From Streptomyces sp. NRRL S-1022 (GTDB taxonomy: Bacteria > Actinomycetota > Actinomycetes > Streptomycetales > Streptomycetaceae), in NCBI RefSeq assembly GCF_000720135.1, contig NZ_JOIU01000001.1, positions 186,001 to 250,000 of the forward strand: a DNA stretch of 64,000 bases, in the 5' to 3' direction. Under the pieces are notes generated by a model. It saw nothing but the letters and a program-made list of their open reading frames with translations, had not been told where the DNA came from and made no database searches. Each line of letters opens with the position of its first letter. The first letter of the stretch is position 1. Below are positions 53,028-61,823 of this stretch, in pieces. The position numbers and the translations under genes were made by a program.

Positions 53028-53915
53028 GTGTTCGTGCTGTCCATCGTGCTGCTCATAGCGGCCGTTGTCCTCTTTCTCGTCGGCCGGCACCGGGAGGTGA
53101 CGGGCTGGAAGCTCGGGGCGGCGCTCAGCGGCGTGGCGGGGCTGCTGGCGGCGACGTTCTCCTGTGTGCATGTCGTGAGTGCCTACGAGGTCGGCGTCCC
53201 GGTGACCTTCGGGAAGATCGGTACGCCGCTGACGTCCGGCGTGCACTTCAAGTCGCCGTTCACCGACGTCACGTCTTTCTCGACTCGCCCGGTCGATCTC
53301 GATCTCAACGGCAAGGACGTCGTCGAGGTCCGCTCCTCGCAGGGCGGTGTGCTGTACGCCGACGTCACCATCAAGTGGGCCGTGGTGCCGGCGAAGGCGG
53401 TTGAACTGTACCGGCTGGCGGGCAGCGAGGAGGCCGTCGAGCAGCGACTGGTGCTGCCCGATGCCCGCGAGATCATCCGCAACGTCTTCGCCAAGCACAC
53501 CAGCGAGGAGGGGTACGCCTCCTCGCGCGAGCAGATCGGCTCCGAGATCGCCGGCCTCGTCAAGGAGCGTCTGGCGCCGCGCGGGATCGACGTCACCACC
53601 GTCAACCTGCGCAATGTGCGGCCGTCGGACAGGCTGCAGGACCAGATCGACAAGAAGATCCAGCAGGAGCAGGCCACCGAGCGGGCCACGGAGGCGGCTC
53701 GTACGGCGAAGGCGGAAGCGGGACGCAAGCGGATCGAGGCGGAGGGCATCGCCGCCGCCAACAAGATCATGGAACGCTCGCTCAGCGACAAGGTGCTGTA
53801 CAACCAGTGCCTGGAGGCATACAAGGAGGCCGCCAAGGCCAACCCGGTCTACGCGGTCCCCTGCGGCACGGACGCCAACGGCACACCGGTGATCGTGGAC
53901 AGCGGCAAGAGGTGA
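53028..53915 (+). CDS. SPFH/Band 7 (prohibitin-like) membrane protein
   Basis: 295 residues from GTG 53028 with GAGGGGG upstream. Two N-terminal hydrophobic segments (residues 3-20 and 33-50) anchor it. The SPFH domain follows: AYEVGVPVTFGKIGTPLTSG, VHFKSPFTDVTSFSTRPVDL and GGVLYADVTIKWAVVPAKAV, then VTTVNLRNVRPSDRLQDQID. An Ala/Glu/Arg-rich coiled coil (residues 205-245) follows. Such proteins form oligomeric rings that organise membrane microdomains and associate with proteases. The gene appears single. A hairpin-containing remnant region follows. Confidence 0.88.
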   Translation: MFVLSIVLLIAAVVLFLVGRHREVTGWKLGAALSGVAGLLAATFSCVHVVSAYEVGVPVTFGKIGTPLTSGVHFKSPFTDVTSFSTRPVDLDLNGKDVVEVRSSQGGVLYADVTIKWAVVPAKAVELYRLAGSEEAVEQRLVLPDAREIIRNVFAKHTSEEGYASSREQIGSEIAGLVKERLAPRGIDVTTVNLRNVRPSDRLQDQIDKKIQQEQATERATEAARTAKAEAGRKRIEAEGIAAANKIMERSLSDKVLYNQCLEAYKEAAKANPVYAVPCGTDANGTPVIVDSGKR

Positions 53916-54499
53916 CACTAGGCGTCGAGAGAAAGTCCGGCCGCTGCTCCCGCGTGGCGGGGCATGCGGCTGTTCGACCTCTTCTCGCACGTCCAGAGCG
54001 GTGTGGCGCTCCTTCCATGATGGATATCGCGCTGATCACCGTCGGGTAGATGTACCGCTACCTGCGCCACGTCGTTGTCCGTGACTGCCGCCGGCCGGTC
54101 CGCACGACTCTGGTCTAGGCTGGAAGCGACTGGGGTCCCGGTCGGGCGAGGATGGGCCGGGGCCTTCCTTGCCGTCCTCGGCCTGCCGCAATACCGTCCT
54201 AACACCCGCCAAACACCAGGCCGTCGCCGGTCACCTCGCCCGTCTGGAAGGGCCCTGACTGGTTCTGGGTCTCCCAGCTCCGGGCATGGCTCAGGCGCGC
54301 TAAAAAACGTGCCACATGTGGCACACTCCTGGGCCTCTTCCAGGGGGTAGGTCGTAAACGGGAGGCCCTGTCCTGCAATGTCCGCGGTGGGCGGAGGCGC
54401 AGGACAGGGCCGGGTGCAGCGTCTGTACGACGTGCCGCCTCAGTGTGGCTCATGGCCCCGTAGGCCGGGTGTACTTCACGTCCGCAGCCCCGGGGACAG
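53916..54499. other. Remnant region with two hairpins
   Basis: A plus-strand reading AKHQAVAGHLARLEGP, shifting to DWFWVSQLRAWLRRAKKRAT near 54255, looks like debris of an unidentified protein. A perfect 16 bp palindrome GTGCCACATGTGGCAC lies at 54309-54324. A hairpin with 13 bp perfect arms (GGCCCTGTCCTGC at 54364-54376, complement at 54399-54411) and a 22-base loop follows. No complete gene is seen. Confidence 0.4.
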
Positions 54500-54906
54500 C
54501 CGGGAATGAAGAGAAGGAACTGCCCGCTGGCCTGCTGGACACCCACCCGGCGCTGCGCGCGCTGGCCTGCCTGCTCGACTACGCAGCCGGCCACGCTACC
54601 AAGGAGGGGACGATGCCCCGCGACGTCCTGCGCCCGTAGGCGTCCTGGCCGCCCGTGGCGGCGACGAGGCGGTCGCCGCGATCGGCGCACATCTGCCGTT
54701 ACGACGCCTTGGTCGACCTCGGCTCCGAGCTGGAGCGCCGCATCGCCCTCGACGGCGACCTCGACGGTGTGCCGCGGTCGATGGTCGTGATCGACCGGGC
54801 CGACGCCACCCTGCGGCACCTCGCCCGCTACTGGGCAACGTTCCGGCAGGAGGGCGACCCGAAGTGGTCCCCGGCCATCGCCGTCCTCGAGGCCGTTCTG
54901 TACTAG
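54500..54906 (+). pseudogene. Unidentified gene with frameshifts
   Basis: Three frames in order: LPAGLLDTHPALRALACLLD and TMPRDVLRP; VLAARGGDEAVAAIGAHLP; then RYDALVDLGSELERRIALDG, PRSMVVIDRADATLRHLARY and PKWSPAIAVLEAVLY to TAG 54904. The segments fit together as one helical protein of about 130 residues, so the gene is broken by shifts near 54640 and 54700. Family not recognised. Confidence 0.45.
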
Positions 54907-55057
54907 GTGAATCCGGATGTTGCCACGGTCGGGGTCCTTCCTGCCGACTGTCGTCGGAGTGCATGAAGCCGAGCACGGCGACGGCGATCTCACGGACGGC
55001 GCGTTCGCCGCCTTACGCCCTGGCGACTGCCAACTTGTCCGGAGGGCCGATGCCCGG

Positions 55058-55888
55058 TCAGGTGGCAGTAGGCGACCGGTTCCCGGGCCGGTGCAGACGG
55101 TCGGTGAGGAAGGCGAGGATCTCGTCGCGGGCCCGGACCGTGGGGTGGCCGGCCCTGTCGACGAGATGGGCGGTGACGACGCTGTGCGGGGTGCCGACCA
55201 GGTCGGCGAAGAAGGGTGGCGGGGCCGGGTTGGCGGCAGTGTCCGGCAGGACGCGCCCGTCGAAGGCGTCGCCGAGCAGCGCGCGGTAGGCGGCGAAGCG
55301 TTGCCCCGTGCACCAGCGGTCGCCCTCGAAGCGGTAGGCGAGGACGGTGAGTCCGTCGCGGTGGAGCCGGTCGCGCACCGCGACGGCGTCCGCCGCGTCG
55401 AGTTCGAGCCCGCCGGGGTCATCGAGAGGCAACGACGGGTGGTTGACCACCGGGGCGATCACCGCCGGCTCCAGAGCCATGGTGAGGGCGAAGTTGCCGG
55501 TGAAGCACAGGCCGATCGCGCCCACTCCCGGCCCACCGCAAGCGGTGTGGGCCTGGCGCGCCAGGCCGCGCAGCCAGACCGTCACCGGGCTGGTGCCGCC
55601 CCCGGTGAAGGCGCGGAATTCCGCGCTGGCACAGGCGCGGCGGACGACCTCCCGACCGCCCTCGACCGTGGGGAAGGCGCCGTCCGTGCCGAACAGGGAG
55701 GGCACATGCACGGTGAAGCCCGCGTCACGCACCCAGCGCGCGAGTCGTAGGACGTCGGGACTGATGCCTGGCATCTCGGGCAGCACCACGACCGCAGGTC
55801 CGGTCCCGGCCACGTACACCGTCTTCTCCACCCCCTCTGCGGTCACGCTCCGGCGGGTGAAGTCGGTGATCGGATCGTCGTCGCTCAT
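55058..55888 (-). CDS. Dienelactone hydrolase family protein
   Basis: 276 residues. Alpha/beta hydrolase with the DLH-type nucleophile elbow GAIGLCFTGNFALTMAL (Cys in G-x-C-x-G) and a His in VDRAGHPTVRARDEIL near the end; VAGTGPAVVVLPEMPGISPD forms the opening strand. ATG 55888 is the first start fitting the family length; no strong ribosome site. Hydrolyses dienelactones or related esters in the family. The divergent GlxA-type regulator gene 139 bases away is its likely controller. No lesion seen. Confidence 0.85.
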   Translation of the reverse strand: MSDDDPITDFTRRSVTAEGVEKTVYVAGTGPAVVVLPEMPGISPDVLRLARWVRDAGFTVHVPSLFGTDGAFPTVEGGREVVRRACASAEFRAFTGGGTSPVTVWLRGLARQAHTACGGPGVGAIGLCFTGNFALTMALEPAVIAPVVNHPSLPLDDPGGLELDAADAVAVRDRLHRDGLTVLAYRFEGDRWCTGQRFAAYRALLGDAFDGRVLPDTAANPAPPPFFADLVGTPHSVVTAHLVDRAGHPTVRARDEILAFLTDRLHRPGNRSPTAT

Positions 55889-56027
55889 GAGGCCAGCCTG
55901 GTCCTGCGACGGCCGCCGGGTGAGGGGCGGAATCGCCAAGGTCGAGGGTAATCTCGCCACACGTGTGGGAGGTGAGCGGTATGCGGTGGACGACCGGGGC
56001 CGGGGGCATCAGGAGGATGCGGCGGCG

Positions 56028-57047
56028 ATGACCGAGGCGGCACGGCAGGGGGATGACGGTGGGAGTTCCGGCGCCGGACCGGGTGCCCTTCGGGTCGGGG
56101 TCCTGGCGTACCCGGGCTGCTTCGCATCCGAAGTGTTCGGCGTTCCCGACCTGTTGACGATGGCCGGGCATGTCGCAGGACCGGACGCGGCCGGCTACTC
56201 GGTGTCGGTCGTCTCGCCTCGCAGCCGGGTCACCGCATCGAGCGGCGCGAGCCTGGACGTGCGTCCCCTACGCGAGGTCGACGTCCTTGTGGTCCCCGGC
56301 TTCGAACTACGCCCGGACGCGGACCTAGACGCCCGGCTCGCTCGGCTCGCCCCCGAGATCGCGGCGATCCGCGCGCAGGCCGCCGCCGGCACCGCCGTGG
56401 TCTCCCTATGCGTCGGCGCGTTCCTGCTCGCCGAGGCCAGGCTTCTGGACCGGCGCCGGGCCACCACCTCCTGGCTTCATGCCGACGAGCTGGCCAGGCG
56501 TTGCCCGGACGCCGACGTGCGGCCCGAATATCTGGTCGTCACCGACACGGGGGTGACGACCACGGCCGCCTTCAGCGCCATGTACGACTTCGCGCTGGAC
56601 CTGATCCGCCGCCACCACGGTGCCCGGGTGGCCCGCACCACCGCACGGTTGACGCTCGTTGACGACGCGCGGACCTTTCAGACCCCGTACGTCGACCCGC
56701 GGCTCCTCCCGCAGCTTGGCCGAGAGTTCTCCCAGCAGGTCATGCGCCGGCTCGACCAGAACCTCGCCGAGCGGTATGACCTCGCCGCGCTCGCGGACGC
56801 CTTCCGGGTCAGCACCCGCACGTTGCTGCGCCGCTTCGCCGCAGAGACCGGACGAAGCCCGCTGGCCCATCTGCAGGCCTCCCGGGTCCGCCGTGCCCGT
56901 CATCTTCTGGAGACCACCGACCGCACGGTCGCCGCCGTCGCTGCGGCCGTCGGCTACCAGGACCCCGGCACCTTCGCCGCCCTCTTCGCCCGCCACACCG
57001 GTCACCGCCCGAGCGCCTACCGGGCCGCCTTCAGTCGCACGCGATGA
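56028..57047 (+). CDS. GlxA/AraC-family regulator with DJ-1/PfpI-like domain
   Basis: 339 residues from ATG 56028 (AGGAGG eleven bases upstream). N-terminal DJ-1/PfpI-type ligand domain: LRVGVLAYPGCFASEVFGVP, VLVVPGFELRPD and AVVSLCVGAFLLAEARLLD (the elbow Cys is kept but not the full catalytic set). C-terminal AraC double helix-turn-helix: MRRLDQNLAERYDLAALADA, RTLLRRFAAETGRSPLAHLQ and VAAVAAAVGYQDPGTFAALF. Likely regulates the divergent dienelactone hydrolase gene. Its TGA overlaps the ATG of a short VOC-like fragment. Confidence 0.9.
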   Translation: MTEAARQGDDGGSSGAGPGALRVGVLAYPGCFASEVFGVPDLLTMAGHVAGPDAAGYSVSVVSPRSRVTASSGASLDVRPLREVDVLVVPGFELRPDADLDARLARLAPEIAAIRAQAAAGTAVVSLCVGAFLLAEARLLDRRRATTSWLHADELARRCPDADVRPEYLVVTDTGVTTTAAFSAMYDFALDLIRRHHGARVARTTARLTLVDDARTFQTPYVDPRLLPQLGREFSQQVMRRLDQNLAERYDLAALADAFRVSTRTLLRRFAAETGRSPLAHLQASRVRRARHLLETTDRTVAAVAAAVGYQDPGTFAALFARHTGHRPSAYRAAFSRTR

Positions 57048-57211
57048 TCCCGCTGCGCGTCGACGAAATTGAAGACGTCACTGCCCGGCTGCGTGCCCAC
57101 GGTGCCGAACGGGTCGGCGAGTTGGTACGAGGGGCAGATGTCGACTCGAGGGAAGCCGCATCCCGGAAGAAGCGCTGCTCACCTTTCGCAGGGGCGACGA
57201 CTTACTGCTGA
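57044..57211 (+). pseudogene. VOC-like C-terminal fragment
   Basis: The 55-codon frame overlapping the regulator's stop (ATGA) reads MIPLRVDEIEDVTARLRAHG, then AERVGELVRG, as in the second half of VOC proteins (VDDID..VARLRAHGAELVGEV). After that the sequence is not VOC-like. Probably a truncated gene or a remnant. Confidence 0.4.
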
Positions 57212-57233
57212 CGAGCGCGAAAGAACGCGAGGC

Positions 57234-57955
57234 CTACGCCAACGACCTTGGCGACGACCGCGCCCTGACCGCGGTGTCGGCTGCCTCGAACCGGTCCAAG
57301 GCCGACCTGGGCGCCGCGACGGAGCCGGTGACGGCGCCGACGATGGCCTCGGTGGTGACCCGCACCTTGTACTTCCGCCCCAACCGAGCGCCCCGACCTG
57401 GGGCCCGTCCAGCCGCTTCAAGCACAACCCCTCCAGCCCGGCCGCCGTCCACTCCAGCCAGCCTTGCGCCACAAACGGGTCGGTGGTCGAGGGGCACAGC
57501 GCCAACGGCGCCTCCAGGCCGTAGTCCGTGAAGAGCGCCTCAAGTGCTGCGCGCCGCCGCTCGTACGGCCATCCAGGCAGGTCCGCCCCGGCGTAAACCA
57601 GGTCGAAGATCACGTAGTGCGCCGGCCACTGGCGCGCCGCCTCGGCCGCACCCGACCCGCGCCGCGCGAGCCGCTGCTGAAGCCGCTCGAACGCCAGCCG
57701 GTCCCGCTCCCACACCACCAGTTCGCCGTCCAACCCGATGTCCGTCGGCAGCTGTGAGAGGGCCGCCGCGCGGTTCTCGGGGAACGACGCCGTCATGTCC
57801 GTGCCCTGCCCGGAACGCAGCAGTACGCGACCGCCCGCGCAGGCCGCGAGTTGGGCGCGGTAGCCGTCCCACTTCGGCTCTGCCGCGCATCCCGCGGGCA
57901 GCTTCGGGCTATCCACGCCCACGGTCAGCATCGGCTCGGGCAGGGGCCATGTCAT
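57234..57955 (-). pseudogene. ATP-dependent DNA ligase, third copy, frameshifted
   Basis: From ATG 57955: PEPMLTVGVDSPKLPAG, EPKWDGYRAQLAACAGG with motif I (KWDGYR), LDGELVVWERDRLAFERLQQ, YVIFDLVYAGADLPGWPYER and GLEGLCLKRLDG with the later lysine motif. A shift near 57390 moves the end of the adenylation domain to KYKVRVTTEAIVGAVTGSVA and APRSALDRFEAAD, stop near 57234. Almost the full adenylation domain is present; the OB domain is missing. This is the least decayed of the three ligase copies. Confidence 0.78.
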
Positions 57956-57970
57956 GGAACAAGCCTTCCA

Positions 57971-58340
57971 TCACACCTTGCCGACGCCCCGGAAGAAATT
58001 GCCGTCAATCCGCTTCTGCCCAAGCCTCGCATGGTGTGGAGGCGCCCAGCTGTCACACCGAGCCGTGCATCGACGGTGCGGGGGTTGATGTCCAGGCGCT
58101 TCGCGAGTGTGGTGGCGGGCCATCCGGCACGTGCCAGGTCGGCCAGCAGCCGGGACGCTTCCCTCGAGTCGGTCAGGCCGGGGGCGCCGGAGTCGCGGCG
58201 GCCGGGGAGCGGCCCGGGCCGTGGGGCCTTGTGCCGGGGTCCGCAGCACGCGGCGGAGCAGGGGCACGGACAGGCCAGCCCGGTCGGCGATGTCCGGCGC
58301 GGACATGCCCTGCCCGCGCAACCGCTGAGGGGTTGCACAG
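57971..58340 (-). pseudogene. Helix-turn-helix protein remnant
   Basis: The first frame has MRGQGMSAPDIADRAGLSVP, and after a shift near 58230 the second has GLTDSREASRLLADLARAGW, PATTLAKRLDINPRTVDARL and GVTAGRLHTMRGLGRSGLT. Two helix-turn-helix units of the type seen in small Streptomyces/phage DNA-binding proteins. Broken by the frameshift and truncated at the 5' side. Confidence 0.5.
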
Positions 58341-58367
58341 CGGCCGGCGCTGGTGGGCCAGGCGGGG

Positions 58368-58805
58368 TCAGCGCATCTCGAAGTCGTCGTAGTGGAAGCC
58401 GGGCGCGACGATGCATGACACCAGCACGGGTTCGTCGCCCTGGCACTGGGCGGTCTGCCATGCGCCGGCCGGCACGAGGTACTGGGGCCGCTGCCCGCGT
58501 TCGACAGCGGGTCCCAGGAGCACCGTCCCCGCCGGGGCAGGGTCCGGGTCGGGGCCGTGGCCGCCGAGTCGGAGACTCAGGGTGTGGCCGCGGTGCCACA
58601 GCCACATCTCGTCCGACCGGACCCGGTGCCAGCGTGAGACCTCACCGGGATGGAGCAGGTAGTAGATGCCCGTCGCGCAGGGGCGTACGGCGCGGCGGCC
58701 GTCCGCGAAAGTCTGCGTTTCGGTCTGCCAGGTCCGGCGGAACCAGCCGCCTTCCGGGTGCGGCTCGAGTCCCAACTGCGCCACCAACGGGGAGATCACG
58801 CTCAT
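58368..58805 (-). CDS. DUF985/cupin_5 family protein
   Basis: 145 residues: LGLEPHPEGGWFRRTW, YYLLHPGEVSRWHRVRSDEM, WLWHRGHTLSLRLGG, YLVPAGAWQTAQC and VSCIVAPGFHYDDFEM. This is the cupin_5 (DUF985) barrel with its characteristic start PHPEGG and the metal/ligand histidines in RWHRV and FHY. Function unknown; related to sugar-binding barrels. ATG 58805 fits the family start, although no strong ribosome site is seen. Complete gene. Confidence 0.88.
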   Translation of the reverse strand: MSVISPLVAQLGLEPHPEGGWFRRTWQTETQTFADGRRAVRPCATGIYYLLHPGEVSRWHRVRSDEMWLWHRGHTLSLRLGGHGPDPDPAPAGTVLLGPAVERGQRPQYLVPAGAWQTAQCQGDEPVLVSCIVAPGFHYDDFEMR

Positions 58806-59017
58806 GCGATCAGCCTGCCCTAATTTTCTGGCCAACGCGTCCGGTCGGGCGTAGACACTCAGACTGTGCGGCCCGGGGAGCCGGAAGCTATGCCCACTCC
58901 ACGCCCAGCTTCCGTAGGGCATCTGTCAGGAGCGGTTGGTGTGATCAGAAGTGGGTGGGTTGGCCTGGGCTGATCAAGTTGGTGTGGAGGCGCGGTGAGG
59001 CGGTGTGAGGGGTTTGG

Positions 59018-59408
59018 GTGGTGGGCGCGGATGCGAGGGCGGATCTTGGCATGTGGTCTGAGGTCCGGCTGGAGAACTACCGCGGCCGCATCGGGCAGCT
59101 GCATACCCAGGTGGACTGTGGCTGGGGCAACGTCGCCGACGCGATGCGTCGCGCAGTCAGCCACTATCAGGAGTCCGGCGCTGCAGATCCCGCCTTCATC
59201 GTGACCCAGGTCGGTGACGAGCCCTGGGACAAGGCAGAGGTCCGCTCCATGCTCCAGAACACCGCTTCGCTGGGGACCTCAATGCCTCGGCCTCTGTCAC
59301 CTTCACCAACGTCGCGTTCTACGACGCCAGCAAGAACCCGGGATCGGTGCCCGGCGAGAGGTTCTACGCGGGCCTGGTCGACGCCTTCGCCAACTGGATG
59401 CGGTCGTA
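59018..59408 (+). pseudogene. vWA-domain protein remnant
   Basis: VRLENYRGRIGQLHTQVDCG, WGNVADAMRRAVSHYQESGA and DPAFIVTQVGDEPWDKAEVR in one frame, then a deletion and shift near 59275 to SASVTFTNVAFYDASKNPGS and ERFYAGLVDAFANWM. This is the C-terminal half of a vWA (TerY-like) domain. The MIDAS D-x-S-x-S start is missing, and about 40 residues appear deleted. Sequence between 59409 and 59627 holds nothing recognised. Confidence 0.6.
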
Positions 59409-59627
59409 AGGCCTTACAGCGGATCAGGACTGGGCTGCTAACCACCGCAGCCGGTGCTCCCTGCCGACGCGGGGATGTTCCGATCAGCGCTGCCGCTGGG
59501 ACACAACGCGGTGGTGTTCCGGTGGGGCACGGGCTCGGGCGCGTGGTGGACATGGCCCCCGGCTCGGACCCGGACCTGGGCCCGGTCCCGTATACGGCCT
59601 TTCCGGCCGGTCGGCGGCTGCTGTGGC

Positions 59628-60206
59628 TTAGGAGTAGGTCATCGGGCAGCCGTACTGCAGGGAGTACTGCGCGGCGCGCAGGTAGAGCGCCACGTAGAAG
59701 GCCGCGTCCCGGTCTTCGGCCCACGGTCCCGGCCGCACCCGGGCGGTCCGTTCCGCCCCGCCTTCCAGGAACCACAGGCTCAGCGCGAGGTTCTCGCCCG
59801 CCGGTATCGCGTCGACGGGCAGTCCGACGGCGTCGGCCAGCCGCTCGGCCAGGGCGAGCACCTGCGGGGCCCCGACGACCGCTGTCTCCTCGCCGGAGTA
59901 CGCGGTGCCGACGGGGAGCACGATCGCCTCCTCCAGCGCGAACGGCACCAGCACGCTCCAGTTGAGGAGGGTCGACAGCTCCGCGTCGGTCAGCCGCGTC
60001 CTGCACAGCGCCACGAAGCCGTCCATGGACGGGCTGACCTTCTCCTCGAACCAGCCCCGCGCCTCCCGTGCGGCCGGCCGCGGTTGGTAAGGGGGCAGCG
60101 CGCGCCGCTCCAGCTCGGTGTTCAGTGCGGCGGCGACGTCTGCGTACCCGTCCTCTCCCGGCCGCGACCAGTCCTGCGCGGCGACACTCACCAGATAGAC
60201 ACCCAT
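59628..60206 (-). CDS. Conserved hypothetical protein
   Basis: 192 residues, MGVYLVSVAAQDWSRPGEDG, then ALPPYQPRPAAREARGWFEE, KVSPSMDGFVALCRTRLTD, WSVLVPFALEEAIVLPVG and GPWAEDRDAAFYVALYLRAA. It is soluble and without known catalytic motifs; the ordered alternation of strands and helices and clean codon use support a real gene. Family recognised only as conserved in Streptomyces. It is followed on the same strand by the P450 gene's 3' side, 45 bases away. Confidence 0.7.
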   Translation of the reverse strand: MGVYLVSVAAQDWSRPGEDGYADVAAALNTELERRALPPYQPRPAAREARGWFEEKVSPSMDGFVALCRTRLTDAELSTLLNWSVLVPFALEEAIVLPVGTAYSGEETAVVGAPQVLALAERLADAVGLPVDAIPAGENLALSLWFLEGGAERTARVRPGPWAEDRDAAFYVALYLRAAQYSLQYGCPMTYS

Positions 60207-60251
60207 GATCGCAACGTACCGGCCGCCACAGCGGCAGGGTCAGGGCGGGGG

Positions 60252-61559
60252 TCAGCGGCGCAGGGTGAGGGGCAGCGCCTCCAAGCCGCGAAGCATCATC
60301 GTGTTGCGCCAGCGCAGGTCGCGCTCCTGGCAGGCCAGGGTCGTTCCGGGGAAGCGGGCGAGGAGCGCGGTGAGCGCGATCTCGGTCTCCAGCTTGCCGA
60401 GCAGGGCCCCGAGGCAGCGGTGGATGCCACCGCCGAAGGCGAGATGGCCGGCGTCCCGGCGGTCGAGGATGAGGCGGTCGGGGTCCTGGAAGCGCGCCGG
60501 GTCGCGGTTGGCCGCGCCGAGGGACAGCAGCACGAACTCGTCCTGCGGGATCTCCACCCCGCCGACGTCCACCGGCTCGGTGGTGAAGCGGGTGGTGGCC
60601 ATACAGATGGGGGAGTCGTAGCGCAGGAACTCCTCGACGGCCCTGGGCATCCGAGTGAGATCGGCGCGCAACCAGGCGGCCTGGCCGGGATCGCGCAGCA
60701 GCGCGAGGCAGGAGGTGCCCAGCAGGTTCACGGTGGTCTCATGCCCGCCGATCAGCAGCAGGGCGACCATGCCCACGATCTCGTCGTCCGTCAGCTCCCC
60801 GCGCTCGCGGGCCGCCAGCAGCTCGGTGAGCAGATCGACGGGACGGTCATTGCGGCGGATACGCCGGTCGGCGATGGCCAGGACGTACGAGCCCATCTCC
60901 TGGACGGCTCGCCGGAACGCCGCGTGGTCACCCTCCTGGGTGACGATGGCGGTCGACCACTTCCGGTAGAGGTCGCGGTCCTCGGGCGGGAAGCCGAGCA
61001 GTTCGCAGACGACGAGGATCGGCAGGGGGAAGGCGAAGTCACGTACCAGGTCCACCGTGGCGGTGGTGGTGCGGGTCGTGTGGCGCGCGGCTGCCGCGTC
61101 CAGCCCGTCGAGGAGTTCGAGGGTGATGCGCTCGACCATCGGCCGCATCGCCTCGACCCGCTTGCGGCTGAACGCCGCCTGGACCACGCGGCGGAGGCGG
61201 GTGTGGTCGGGCGGATCGCTGCTGAGCATATGGGTGATCTCGGTGCCCAGGTTGACGCCCTCGACCCGGCTGTCGGCCAGGGCCTGGGCGCGCCGCACAT
61301 CCTGCGCGAAGCGGCGGTCGAAGAGCGCGGCCCGGACATCGACGTAGCGCGGGATGATCCACAGCCGCAGGCCGCCGTCGCTGTGCAGCACGGAGACCGG
61401 GGCCGATTGCCGCATCCTGGCCAGGGTCGGGTACGGGTCGCTGAGGAACGTCGGCGGGTTCTGGCGCGGTTCCGTCGTCTCGGGCTTGTCCGGCCGGTGC
61501 TTCTCCGGCCGGGGACTGTTCGTCCGGGATGCTGCCGTCGCTGCCGTAGCTGTGGTCAT
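60252..61559 (-). CDS. Cytochrome P450
   Basis: 435 residues, soluble actinobacterial class. The I-helix reads MVALLLIGGHETTVNLLG, the K-helix EEFLRYDSP (E-x-x-R) and the heme loop FGGGIHRCLGALLGKLE with the axial Cys. The SSDPPDHTRLRRVVQAAFS motif is typical of CYP105/107-like enzymes. The N-terminal 35 residues are a hydrophilic Ala/Thr/Pro-rich extension. ATG 61559 has AGGAAAA eight or nine bases upstream. It would hydroxylate or cross-link a substrate using ferredoxin electrons; no ferredoxin is in the window. It is the third gene after the S9 peptidase and the 60-residue peptide, 81 bases apart. Confidence 0.93.
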   Translation of the reverse strand: MTTATAATAASRTNSPRPEKHRPDKPETTEPRQNPPTFLSDPYPTLARMRQSAPVSVLHSDGGLRLWIIPRYVDVRAALFDRRFAQDVRRAQALADSRVEGVNLGTEITHMLSSDPPDHTRLRRVVQAAFSRKRVEAMRPMVERITLELLDGLDAAAARHTTRTTTATVDLVRDFAFPLPILVVCELLGFPPEDRDLYRKWSTAIVTQEGDHAAFRRAVQEMGSYVLAIADRRIRRNDRPVDLLTELLAARERGELTDDEIVGMVALLLIGGHETTVNLLGTSCLALLRDPGQAAWLRADLTRMPRAVEEFLRYDSPICMATTRFTTEPVDVGGVEIPQDEFVLLSLGAANRDPARFQDPDRLILDRRDAGHLAFGGGIHRCLGALLGKLETEIALTALLARFPGTTLACQERDLRWRNTMMLRGLEALPLTLRR

Positions 61560-61640
61560 GATGTTTTCCTGTCCTCACCGGCACGGCCGGCGCCGCGGCG
61601 GGGTGCCGGGCGTGGCACCCCGCTACGGCGCTGCTTGGGC

Positions 61641-61823
61641 TCACTGCAGAGGCGACTTCTTCTCCGTGTTCTTCTTCGCGCGGGTGGTGCAGGTCCGCGC
61701 CGGGCCGTTCGGCCGGACCGGGACCGCCTTGTCCAGGGCGGCCTGGGTGTGCGGCGGAATGATGATCCCGCGCTCCCGCTCGGTGGCGCTGATGGGGTCG
61801 ACGCGCAGTCCGTGACGCTTCAT
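61641..61823 (-). CDS. 60-residue peptide between S9 peptidase and P450
   Basis: MKRHGLRVDPISATERERGI, then IPPHTQAALDKAVPVRPNG, PARTCTTRAKKNTEKKSPLQ. ATG 61823 overlaps the peptidase stop (ATGA), so translation is coupled. It has one Cys, no Phe, Tyr or Trp, a basic tail and no membrane helix. Position between a prolyl-oligopeptidase-type S9 peptidase and a P450 would suit a modified-peptide (RiPP) precursor. The lack of aromatic residues does not suit known P450 cross-linked RiPPs. It might instead be a small regulatory or adaptor protein. Function unknown. Confidence 0.6.
   Translation of the reverse strand: MKRHGLRVDPISATERERGIIIPPHTQAALDKAVPVRPNGPARTCTTRAKKNTEKKSPLQ

Noticed and set aside
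61641..61823. The 60-residue peptide as a cittilin, biarylitide or tryptorubin-type precursor
   Set aside because: These need Tyr, Trp or similar aromatic residues in the core for P450 cross-linking; this peptide has none.
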